A DNA stretch of 64,000 nt from Allolobophora icterica (Eukaryota; Annelida; Clitellata; Crassiclitellata; Lumbricidae). Shown here piece by piece: positions 46,301-59,982 of this stretch (position 1 is its first letter; each line of letters begins with the position of its first letter). The stretch covers positions 9,832,991 through 9,896,990 of the forward strand of contig OY744616.1 in the NCBI GenBank assembly GCA_963556255.1, written 5' to 3'. The notes beneath the pieces are model-generated. The model searched no databases. It was not told the origin of the DNA and saw only the letters and a program-made list of their open reading frames with translations. The position numbers and the translations under genes were made by a program.

Positions 46301-49300
46301 ACGTTCTGATTAATGCTATTACTATAAGTAGCCTAATAATTCTGTCCACACAATGAGTAGCTATGGCTCAGAATATAATCATATTCATGTATAAATATTA
46401 TTATACCTTATGGAACATATAGTTCTGAGTGGCTGAGGTAGTTTTAATACGTAGTAGTAATATTAGCAGGTTTCAACGTTTTGATTAATGCTATTACTAT
46501 AAGAAATAATTCTGTCCACGCAATGAGTAGCTATGGTTTAGAATATAATCATATTCTCGTGTGAATATTATACCTTATGGAACATATAGTTCTGAGTGGC
46601 TAAGGTAGTTTTAATACGTAGTAGTAATATTTGCAAGTTTCAACTTTTGATTAATGCCATTATTATAAGTAATAATTTTCTCCACACAATGAGTAGCTAT
46701 GGTTCAGAATATAATCATATTCTGGTATAAATATTATACCGTAAGGCACATATAGTCCTGAGTGGCTGAGGTAGTTTTAATACGTAGTAGTAATATTAGC
46801 AAGTTTCAACTTTTTGATTGATGCCATTATTATAAGTAATAATTCTGTCCACACAATGAGTAGCTATGGTTCATAATATAATCATATTCTGGGGTAATAT
46901 TATACCTTATGGAACATATAGTTCTGAGTGGCTAAGGTATCTTTAATACGTAGTAGTAATATTAACGGGTTTCATCGTTTTCATTAATGCTATTACTATA
47001 AGTAATAATTCTGTCCACACAATGAGTAGCTATGGTTCAGAATATAATCATATTCATGTATAAATATTATTATACCTTATGGAACATATAGTTCTGAGTG
47101 GCTAAGGCAGTTTTAACACGTAGTAGTAATATTAACGAGTTCCAACGTTTTGATTAATGCTATTACTATAGGTAATAATTCTGTTTACACAATGAGTAGC
47201 TATGGTTCAGAATATAATCATATTCTGGTGTAAATATTATACCTTATGGAACATATAGTTCTGAGTGGCTAAGGTATCTTTAATACGTAGTAGTAATATT
47301 AACGAGTTTCATCGTTTTCATTAATGCTGTTACTATAAGTAATAATTCTGTCCACACAATGAGTAGCTATGGCTCAGAATATAATCATATTCATGTATAA
47401 ATATTAATTATAACTTAGGGAACATATAGTTCTGAGTGGCTGAGGCAGTTTTAACACGTAGTAGTAATATTAACGAGTTCCAACGTTTTTATTAATGCTA
47501 TTACTATAGGTAAGAATTCTGTCCACACAATGAGTAGCTATGGTTCAGAATATAATCATATTCTTGTGTAAAAGCAATACCTTGGGCAACATATAGTACT
47601 GAGTCGCCAAGGTAGTCTTAATACATAACACCAATATTAACAAGTTTTAACGTTTTGAATTATGCCGTTATAAGTAATAAATCTTTTTTCACAATGAGTA
47701 GCTATGGTTCAGAATATAATCATATTCTGGTATAAATATTATACCGTAAGGCACATATAGTCCTGAGTGGCTGAGGTAGTTTTAATACGTAGTAGTAATA
47801 TTAGCAAGTTTCAACGTTTTGATTAATGCCATTAGTATAAGTAATAATTCTGTCCACACAATGAGTAGCCATGGTCCAGAATATAATCATATTCTGGTCT
47901 CAAAATTATACCTAGCGGAACATATAGTACTGAGTGGCTAAGGTAGTTTTAATACGTAGTAGTAATATTAGCAAGTTTCAACTTTTGATTAATGCCATTA
48001 GTATAAGTAATAATTCTGTCCACACAATGAGTAGCCATGGTCCAGAATATAATCATATTCTGGTCTCAAAATTATACCTAGCGGAACATATAGTACTGAG
48101 TGGCTAAGGTAGTTTTAATACGTAGTAGTAATATTAGCAAGTTTCAACTTTTGATTAATGCCATTATTATAAGTAATAATTCTGTCCACACAATGAGTAT
48201 TCTGGTGTAAAAAACAATACCTTGGGCAACATATAGTACTGAGTCGCTAAGGTAGTTTTGATATTAGCAAGATTCAACTTTTTATTAATGCCATTATTGT
48301 AAGTAATAATTCTGTCCACACAATGAGTAGCTATGGTTCAGAATATAATCATATGCTGGTATAATATTATACCGTAAGGCACATATAGTCCTGAGTGGCC
48401 GAGGTAGTTTTAATGCGTAGTAGTAATATTAGCAAGTTTCAACTTTTGATTAATGCCATTACTATTCGAAAACCAAACATTTTATTAATAATATTATAAG
48501 TAATAATTCTGTTTACACAATGAGTAGCTATGGTCCAGAATATAATCATATTCTGATCTCAAAATTATATATAGGGTCCCCATTGAAAGCAAACTTTTTA
48601 TGCGTGGCCAGTCGACCTACTTGGCACTGATAGATTTTCGTCCAATAGCCTGTTGAAAAACTGGGTGAAGTTAACCGGATTGGTTAAGATCGACACGTGA
48701 TGTATTGTTGCGGGAAGATGATGCTCTTCTTGTTCCGGTTCTTGTAGTTTTGGGTTTGATGGTGAAAACAATCTTAAAGAATCAATTAATTAATTTCGTT
48801 TATTCGATCTGACGTGTGCGCAACTTCTTACAAACTTAAAGTATTATTCGCTAAAAAGACAGCAATTTGGCAAATTAGTTGATTGACTAAATGTAAGCTA
48901 TTTTCTATGGATCAGCCTCGTTTAGTTGTCAAAAGCCCGAAATCGCAATCGAATTAATCCTGCGTCCTACATAGGGTAGACGCGTTTCTGACACTGATGT
49001 CGCTTAGTTTAAGAACCTGGAAATAATTGTATTGTCATGATTACTGATAGATATTGTTTTAGTAAAACTGCAGGATAGAAATTGTTTCAGTACAACTGCA
49101 GGAGCGGCTGGGAAGTGAGAATTAACGCTCTGGCGAGGTGGATGTGACACCTCCGATAAGGTTCTGTTAGAACAAGATCTAGATCCGTGCTGTCCAACAC
49201 TCGGGCCGTATGCGACCCTCGGGCTGATTTTAAATGGCCTGCCCGAATTGAGTACCAACATCAAATAAAAACAATTGCAAGCACAATTCAAAAACAAATA

Positions 49301-52300
49301 TCTCACTAAACGTGCTTGAACTGATATACTTTTTGGCGCTGAACTATTATAAAGTATGCCGCATCCATACATGCTATTATTCACTGGTTATTACATAATT
49401 ATTGCCATTCATAATAAATTTTAATACAGTTAATAATTTTCAATAAATTTTAGTCGTTGCTTTTGAGTTTACTGGTGCGGCCCTTGGCTTCAATAATAAC
49501 TGTTTCGGTGGCCCGCGGGTCCAAAAAAGTTGGACAGCACTGATCTAGATAGTTGGTGAGTAAGATTTCTTAGGTTGTCTTATTGTACATGCGAAATAGA
49601 AATTGCTTAACGTAACAAGGCCTCTTGCGGTGTATTTGCTGCCCTGAAGTTTCGGTAAATGAAGTTTAAAAATAAAAATCGCATTCAATTTAAGAGACGA
49701 AATAACCCGAAATACTTTTGGCAAAAGCCCGAAGCAGTATCGGCTCTATTGTATTTTCACACCTATAACTTATTTTTGGTTAAGATTACGGTTAAGATTA
49801 GCTGAAAGCCTAACCCTAGATTTAGTCGTGACCCTGCATCCAAAGTACACCACTGCTGGGTTACTGTTATCTAACCTAAGTAGCCTGGCTACTGGGCTAA
49901 GTACCCCATACGTAGAAAAAACTATTGGTCTGAAGCCCACAACTCAGTCAATCTCTGGTTTATCAGTCAGCATGGGAAATTTGTTTCCTAAACTAACCCT
50001 AAAATTAATCCTGAATTAACCAAAATATACTTTAAAATAACCCGGCTAATATTTGATACTTGCTATACAAAACAGCGTTAAATAAATGAAAATTTAATCC
50101 TGAATTTGCAGAAATGAGTAGAAAGTTGTCCACCACCAGAGCACAGAGGATTGTCCAGATGGCAGCTGAATCAAATGAACGTAAATTAGTGCCGACTCAG
50201 TCTGACGTAAAGAAGGGCCAGAAACAAGATTCCGTAGTTAAAGCTGTTAAGAGAAAACACGAAATGGGATGTCTTCAAACTGCGCCGACAATGAAGCTTT
50301 CTCTCAGAGATAATGACAAGATGACTGGTAAAACATTTTAATTGTTAATATTGGTGCTACATTTTAGTTAACAATACTTTCACATCCCAGGAATTAGGCA
50401 TCGTTGGACGGCGAATTCAACGCTGAGTGTAATACAGTTTGATCTACTGTAGTGTCTGCTGCCTATTCGTACAATTGAATACTGTGAAAAGTCCCGAAAT
50501 AGCAAACCACTGCAAACGAGTATTAAAGTTCAAATAATGAAAACACTGAGGTCCGGTCGGACTCTCTTGGGCATTCATGTATAAAAAATACCTTGGGCAC
50601 TCGAGGTTTAGTGTAAAGTGTCCAGCGATATACATGCATCAACATGCAGTGTTTTTCAGCATTAAGCATGAGTGAACACCAATTTTTTTTAAAGTTGTCC
50701 CATACTGACATTTTTATTAATAAATTCTAGTAACGATGTATATTGGTTTGCATTAGGTAAAAGCAGTTTCAGTATTGGGCAGAAAGTGCAAGCTCTGTGG
50801 ACAGACAACAGATACTATCCAGCAACTGTGACATCTGTAGAGACAGGTATGAAATCAAAAAGCTTGTACTCTGTAATGAATATCGACTTCAGTATCATAA
50901 TACACTTGTCATTTATACAAATTAGCGGCAATATAATACCAGTTGAAAGTCAAGTGTTTTTGGAAAGTGCTTCTTAAATAACTGGCTTGAGAAATATTTA
51001 AGTTGTAAACAGTAATTTTATAGGATATAATGGATCAAAGTTATATAGTAAGCTACACCAAGATTTTTGTTTTGCCGTTAAAAATTTTGCTGTATTTAGT
51101 TTCTGCTGTTCAGGATTTTTCGCTAGCTCTATTAATTTGTAAAAATTACATATAATAAAATTAAGAGGCAACTAAGGGAGAAAGTTAGATCTTTGATCAT
51201 GTACTGTCTCTGGTGAAACAAAATTCTGCTAATTACTGTTGAGGAAACTGAATTGGCAGAAGGTGTCTATCAGTACTGGTGCAACTGCAATGTCACATTG
51301 GATTTGCACGATGTGCAATCATCTCTGCAATAACCCTATACATGGTGCAGTCTTAAAACCTTCTGTATCGCCTGTGATATCCTGCTGAATGCTGAAATGA
51401 TCACCTGGACATTGACCATGACTTGGATGGTGATTAGTTCCACCTCTGTTACTGACTTTGACTTATATGCATCTTCACATGCAGATGATGTCTAGAAATG
51501 GAAGAAATAAATAAATCTGAACTAGATTGGATGAATTGGATTGAACATTGTTTATCATTAACAGACGGCGGGAATGAATTAAGCTGTTTAGGAGCGGCCG
51601 TCCAACCACTGCAAGCATGGAAAATGGACGTCAAGCAGACGATTATTTTGATAATATATTAAAATTCTATTAAAATTGCGTATTATTACATATCCATAGA
51701 CTAGTTGTTGTTAATTTCAGATGCAATCAATGTTACGTATCTTGATGGATTCAAAAGAAGGTGCCGGGAATTTCAAATAATCGCTTCAATGGATAACCAT
51801 GAGCACTCTCCAACTACAGCGGAAATCAGTGAGAGACAGCCTTCAACTGAAGCACAAATCAGTGAGAGACAGCCTTCAACTAAAGCACAAATCAGTGAGA
51901 TACAGCCTTCAACTGAAGCACAAATCAGTGAGAGACAGCCTTCAACTGAAGCACAAATCAGTGAGAGACAGCCTTCAACCGTAGCACAAATCAGTGAGAG
52001 ACAGCCTTCAACCGAAGCACAAATCAGTGAGAGACAGCCTTCAACTGAAGCACAAATCAGTGAGAGACAGCCTTCAACCGTAGCACAAATCAGTGAGAGA
52101 CAGCCTTCAACCGAAGCACAAATCAGTGAGAGACAGCCTTCAACTGAAGCACAAATCAGTGAGAGACAGCCTTCAACTAAAGCACAAATCAGTGAGAGAC
52201 AGCCTTCAACTGAAGCACAAATCAGTGAGAGACAGCCTTCAACTGAAGCACAAATCAGTGAGAGACAGCCTTCAACCGAAGCACAAATCAGTGAGAGACA

Positions 52301-55300
52301 GCCTTCAACTCAAGCACAAATCAGTGAGAGACAGCCTTCAGCTGAAGCACAAATCAGTGAGAGACAGCCTTCAACTGAAGCACAAATCAGTGAGAGACAG
52401 CCTTCAACTAAAGCACAAATCAGTGAGAGACAGCCTTCAACTGAAGCACAAATCAGTGAGAGACAGCCTTCAACTAAAGCACAAATCAGTGAGAGACAGC
52501 CTTCAACTGAAGCACAAATCAGTGAGAGACAGCCTTCAACTGAAGCACAAATCAGTGAGAGACAGCCTTCAACTAAAGCACAAATCAGTGAGAGACAGCT
52601 TGAGGAGGAGGGAAGGATTCCAGGAATCGTAACTCGACTGACACGTTGTACTACTCGTCATAATTGGGAAGATGAAACAGATTCTGACACAAACAGTTTT
52701 ATTGATTCTCGTGCAAACTCGGAGTACATTCCAAATTCTGCAGTAGATTCTGATGATTCTGTTGAAATTCCGATTCTAAATGTAAAAAAAATACTTACGA
52801 AGGATCAATTAAGCACATGCCAATTTGACATTGAAGGGGATATGCAGACCATTTGTAGCCTTGTGACTTCAAATACGGATATGGTCACTACTGAAAAGCA
52901 GAGAAGCCAGCAAAACAACGATTTACAAAAGGAGGATCATAATTCAACACAGAACGATAACAGCTTTGAAGATGATGCAAACAATGCAGCACCGACAGAA
53001 ACAGTTTCAGATGATATTGGTAACAAAAACATGCAGAAACACCATAAAAGTCGTCCTTGTCTATTCTGTGGAATATTTCAAACAAATTTGAGACGTCACA
53101 TTCTTCTCAAACATAACAAAGAAGAAGAAGTGAAGCGAGCTCGCGAGTTTCCCAAGAAAGATCAAGATGAATGTTTTGAGCAAATGAGAAAGGCAGGAAT
53201 ACTAAAATATAACAAAGAAGAAATGCGGAAGGAAAACCCGATGTATGAACGTGAGCGAGCAGGAAATGTGCTAAGCACTGAGGAAATTGTTGTTTGTGGT
53301 AAATGCAGTGGGATGTATGCCAGAAAATTTTTTGGTAGGCATAAGAATCGATGCATTGGCGAGTCCGTTTATGTACCTAAACCATTGCCGATGGATTTGC
53401 TGAAAGACGGCATCAGTGAAGTAACTGAGGATTTTAAAGAAAACATACTTTCCCGATTCATGTCTGACACCATTGGACAGATGTGTCGCTCAGATAGTGC
53501 TATAATTGTTTTTGGAAGCAGACTGTATGAGAAATTGAATAAAAAGAAAGATAAACAAGCAGAAGTTAAAAAGAGTGTGATGTCAGATATGCGCCGCATT
53601 GCTGCGCTGTATAATGAGTTCAAATCTAGGGCCAATGCTTCACCCGCTTTGGTTGGTTCACAAGATATGCTGATCCGCAAGAATTTCTCTGTTCTGAGTG
53701 AATCTATATCTGCATATACATTGAGTGATAGTGAAGAAACAAAGGCCGGCTTGAAAAATGCACTTTTCTATTTGATAAAGAAATTTGCCAAAATACAAAA
53801 AGCAGTTAGTCTGATGAATGATGATGACCAGAAGGCAGAGGAAATTGACAAGTTCTTAGAAGTACTGTCACTAAACGGAAATTATATCTTTGGAGATGCA
53901 ACGTACACCCTGAATCGAAACAGACAAACGAAACTTCGGAAGCCTGAGCAGCTTCCTCTGGAAGAGGATGTTACAAAAATTAGAGAATACACTGTGCAAC
54001 GAATTTCAAATATAGTGAAAGATTCCTACCTGATGTGGGACTGGCATCTTTATGCAGAGCTACGTGATCTGGCGGTAAGCCGCCTGACCCTTTTCAATGG
54101 AAGGAGAGGAGGGGAACCGGCACGTTTATTACTAAGTGAGTGGAATAATGCAGAGAATGGAACATGGCTGGACCCAGCACGAATTGAGAAACTTCCTGAC
54201 AACGAAGCTTCGCTCTTCAAGAGCATGTTGATAACTTACCAAGGAGGCAAAGGGAATAACCACTTAGTTCCAGTGCTGATACCAACTGACACATGTCAGG
54301 CTATGCGGCTTCTGAGTGATCCTCTTACTCGAGAAATGTCAGGTGTTCACGTCGAGAATAGATATATGTTTCCATGCACTCAACAATCGGATACTCATGT
54401 TGGAGGCTGGCATGCAGTGAACAGAGTATGTCAGGCAGCGGAAGTTCTCTATCCTGACCGCCTCACTGCCACTGCAATGAGGCATCGTGTAAGCACATTG
54501 TATGCCGGAATTGAGATGTCTGAGACAGATCGCCAGTTGTTCTATAAACATATGGGTCACAGTGGTGCTATAAATGAGCATGTGTACCAAACTCCTAGGG
54601 CAGAGGCTGAGATTCTCAAAGTTGGTTTGAATTTGACTGCCATGGATGGACAAAACATTCATAATCGCACTATCACTAAAGAAGCAACAGTTACCGCAGA
54701 AGCAACAGTTACCGCAGAAGCAACAGTTACCACAGAAGCAACAGTTACCGCAGAAGCAACAGTTACCGCAGAAGCAACAGTTACAGTAGAAGCTACAGTA
54801 GTTGAACAATCGACCACTAAGACTACTATAACATCCAATTTGATTGCTAAAGAAGGTTCTTCTCTAAAAGCTAGTCAGACGTTCAGAGCTAATATCACAA
54901 ACATTGATACTTCAGAAAGGAACAAGGAACCTATTAAGCAAGCAAAAGGTACAAATTATCTGTTGTTACTATGACAGCTACCAATTAATGTTCATTTATA
55001 ATAGTATTCATTATTAACTCACGCTTTGCATGTCACTTTGTTAATTTACTCTTTAAATTGTTATGTACTGATGTAACTTAATGTGCTTGGGAATACTTAA
55101 GTCTTAGACTGATATAATTTTGTGGAAATAGATTAACATTTTGTAAGAGTTGTAGAAAAGCATGTATGATAAGTGTGAGGTAACGTTTTTGGGCCACTGT
55201 AGAGTTGACATGATTGGCAATATTATTGTTAATTTAAATCTGCAAAGCGTATCATGTGTAAGTAGTTTTTACAGTTTCTTATAAATTTTATGATCTTATG

Positions 55301-58300
55301 AATGTGCATCCAAGAGTTGAAAATTCCAAATGCATATTTTAAGGATCTTTATGCTGTTAGCTTCTATTATGTTTGTCAGCTGCTGATTCAACTGCTTTAT
55401 TTTCCAGTATTTTGTAATAAATTAACATCACAGAAATAAATGTTTTCATTGATAATGCGGTTGATGATTTTTAGAGCGTGACTACTATCAGTGGAGCGCT
55501 GAAGAAAACAAGGAAATAAACAACTTCTTTGCTGAATGGCTCAATGGAGATTGCTTGCCATGTATGATATCAAATTTATGAATAAAAAATTTATTAATTT
55601 CTTAATTTGATGAGAAAAATAACATTTATATAATTTTAGAAAAATTATACATCTTACATGATATTTTTTTGTTTTAAAATGTTACATTATGACAAATGTA
55701 TTCGCCTACTAGACTATAGCAAGTTTCATGGGTATCATGCTGTAGCCTTTATGTTGATGTAAACGGTAGTCCCTCCTAGGTTCTTTATATGGAACTAATA
55801 CCATTTGAATTGCAGGCTTTTTGCTGTCATTAATACAATTATTATTAACTGGAAAAAAATTAAATGCGAAAAAAATATAAAGTCTTTAACAAATATAAAT
55901 TTTAGGCAAAGGGGATATTCTCGTGTTTCTCGAGCAACATCCGTCAATGACTGTGACTTGGAAGAAGGTTTATACAAAGATCTTCAATGAAAAAAAGACT
56001 GCAAAGCTGAGACAAGAAAAGAGAATGAAGAAATTGCAAGTGTCATGTAATGTAGCAGATGTTATGTAGCAGATTCTTGTCTACATGGCTAAAAACAAAG
56101 ACATAAGTTGAACTCAAGCCACATTTTATTACCTTGTATCTTTTATTTTCTGAAATTTGCATGTTTGCAAATGGTTTTAATTTGCAGTTTGAAAAATTAT
56201 TCTGTTATGACATTTTCTTTCACTGTTTGTTGGTATTAGGAATGACTACTATTACTTAACATCATTGTCACTTCAAAGTTCTCCCACCACTAAAACCAAA
56301 GTTTGTTCAACATGAACAAATCTTTACAGATAAACGTAGCCACAATTTCTGTTAACGTCAAAGAGCTTAGGTCTCCCCAGGCATGTGAGATAATAACAAA
56401 CAAGTTGACCTAAGGTGAATCTGTATTGGTTGACGTATTGTGTCGTCAGGAGATGTCACTGAAAGGCCTTTCTCTTATGTCATTTATTTCACTGCTTGTT
56501 GGCCAATTGCTGGCAAATAAAAACGTTTTGTATAGGTGTTGGGGAAGAAATTGTACTTAGTAGGTAAAGTAATCTTGCATTATTAAAACTATAATTTCAG
56601 TTCATTAAAGCTAGCAGTTATCTTATTTCAATTAAAAATTAACTTTTAGAACAGAACTTTTAAAAATGTTGTTCTTAAGTATTTAAATGCTTGTGGTGTT
56701 ATTTTATGTTTTCCAATATTATTGCATATTGCTTACTTTTGTATTAAATATGAATTTTTATAATTGCAATTGAATAGCACTGTTTTCAGGACATATATAT
56801 ATACTCTGGCAATATAAATAATTCTATCAACTCATTATCAATAGCTCATCATATATAGGGGCTGAGATACAGAGTGAGCAGATTATGTGGTTGCTATGTA
56901 TGATATTATTATAATTAATAATTCTATCTACTCATAAATTGTGATGATATATAATGAGCTATTGACATGTGAGCACACCAATCGCATCTTTACTGAACTA
57001 AGATTACTTAACTAGAACAGATTATGTGGTCTTAATCTCTGATTACGTTTGATTATTAACCCCTTCGCTGCGACGGCCTTGTAATCCCGTGTGCGTCATG
57101 TATGTTTGTATGTATGCATGTATGCATGTATGTATGTATGGAAGTATGTATGTATGTACGTACGTACGTATGTATGTATGTATGTATGTATGCATATATG
57201 TATATATATGTATGTATATATGTATGTAACTATGTATGTATATATGTATGTGTGTATATGTATGTACGTATATATGTATGTATATATATGTTTGTATGTA
57301 CATATGCATATAACTATATATGCATGTATATATGTAGGTATATATGTATACATGTATATTATGCATGTATGTATATATGTTTGTATGTATATATGTATAT
57401 TATGCATGATGTATGTATATATGTATGTGTGTATGTTTGTATGTATGTATGTATGTATGTATGTGTATGTGTATACATGTATGTATGTATGTATGTATGT
57501 ATTTATGTGTGGTATATGACCATGGCATCAAATGGGTACCTATAATTTCTATGACGAGACATACTCGTCCTTCGCGTATGGCAATAGCATTTCCATGACG
57601 AGACATACTCGTCATCCGCAGCGAAGAGGTTAACACGTCATTATGGATATTTTTATCAACTGTTTATTTGTCTCACATCGATTTAACTCTGTACTGAATT
57701 TAACGCTATTACTTAAGTTAGTTAAGCCTATACCACTCACCAGATAATTAAGTGTAAAACAATATGCTTAACCTTCTAAGTCCTATTTTAACCTAGACCA
57801 AACTTTACATTTTGAGAAATTTGAAATAATTTAGTTAAGCTCTAACACTGTACCAGGTTGTGGTCTGTCAGCCTGTGAGATAATTTTAAAAAACGATTAT
57901 ATGATGACTGCCTACCTAACCTTGGGTTTTGACCTGGAACCGATTTTGACTCTACCTGTCGATCATTTTGTTTGAATGTTGTGAATAAACAATTCAAATG
58001 GAAGGCGCGACTTGTGACATCACATGACCATAATATACAGGGGCTGAGAAACAGAATAATCACATGGCATAATCAAAAGCTATGGTTCACAATATAAACA
58101 TATTCTGTTGTAAAAATTATACCTTGTGGAACATATAGTACTGAGTACTGGTGGCTAAGGTAGTTTTCATACTGAGTAATACTGAGTAGCTATGGTTCAG
58201 AATATAATCATGTTCTGGTGCAAAATTATACCTTGGGGAATATATAGTGCTGAGTGACTAAGGTATATTAACAGGTTTTAACGTTTGATTGATGCTATTA

Positions 58301-59898
58301 TTAATAATTCTGTCTACACAGTGAGTAGCTATGGTTCAGGATATAATTATATTGTGTTAAAAATTAGACCTTGGGGAAAATATAGTACTGATTGGCTAAG
58401 GTAGTTTTAATACTGAGTAATAAATAGCTATGGTTCAGAAGTTATTCATATTCTGGTGTCAAAATTGTACCTTCGGCAATATATAGTACTGAGTGGCTAA
58501 GGTAGTTTTCATACTGAGTAATGAGTAGCTATGGTTCTGAATATAATAATATTCTTGTGTGAAAATTATACTTTGTGGAATATATAGTGCTGAGTAGCTA
58601 AGGTAGTTTTAATACTTAGTTGTACTATTAACAAGTTTTTTGCGTTTTGATTACTGCTATTAATGCTACTATGGTTATAAGTAATAATTATTCTGCCTAC
58701 ACAATGTGTAGCTATGGTTCAGAATATAATCATATTCTGGTCTACAAAATTATACCTTGGGGAACATATTTCATTTACTTATTTATTACAAACACTATTA
58801 ACGCGCGCAAACTCACTCAGAATGCGAATCTGAGGTGAGGCTAGTATATCGCCAGGAGAAGTCCAGTTAGATATCCAAATGTTTAAAAGCCAATGAGAAT
58901 AGTGAGTATTCAGGTGTTCTTAAAGGAAGAGATAGAGTTCGATCATTTGAACAGACATTTGTAGGCGATTCCATTCCTTCGGTGCTGCAACACGAAATGC
59001 ACGTATAGTATTGAGTGGCAGAAGGTAGCTTTCATACTAAGTAGAACGCCTAATTACTCAGCAAAATTGTATGTTTGAAAATATACGTATAACACTGATT
59101 ATGGTTAATTTCTTGCTATAATATACTGTGGTGTAAAATTTATATGTTGCAGAACATATGTCACTGACTACAGTTAATTTCTTGCTATAATATACTCTGG
59201 TATAATAATTATACCTTGTGGAACATATAACACTGGGCGATTATGGTTAGTTTCTTGCTATAATATACTCTGGTGTAATAATTATACCTTTGGGAACATA
59301 TAACACTGAGTGACTATGGTTAATGTCTTGTTATAATATACTCTGATGTCATAATTATACCTTGAGGAACATATAACACTGAGTGACTATGGTTAATGTC
59401 TTGCTATACTATACTCTGGTGTAATAATTATACCTTTGGGAACATATAACACTGAGTGACTATGGTTAATGTCTTGCTATAATATACTCTGGTATAAAAA
59501 ATTATACCTTGAGGAACATATGACACTGAGTGACTATGGTTAATTTCTTGCTCTAATATACTCTGGTATAAAAAATTATACCTTGAGGAACATATAACAC
59601 TGAGTGACTATGGTTAATGTCTTGCTATAATATACTCTGGTATAAAAGTTATACCTTGGAGAACATATGGTATTGAGTGGCCAAGGTAGTCTTCTTGCGT
59701 GGTGAAACGTTGCCTACTCAGGAAAAAAACTATATCAGAATCGGCGTGCATTAGCCCCAAGGCAGTCCCAGTGGTGGCTACGTATGTCATCTATGACCTT
59801 TTAAGCTTTGCGCTATGAATCTAGCAAGCATAGGGGCTGAGATACAGAGTGAGTAGCTATGGTGCAGAGTATAATCATGAGTAGCTAATAGTCGATTC

Positions 59899-59982
<84 letters not shown>

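Noticed and set aside
51705..51720. Start of the large recombinase frame at 51705
   Set aside because: The codon is TTG and the segment is the pyrimidine tract and AG of an acceptor; the coding start is in exon 1 at 50114.
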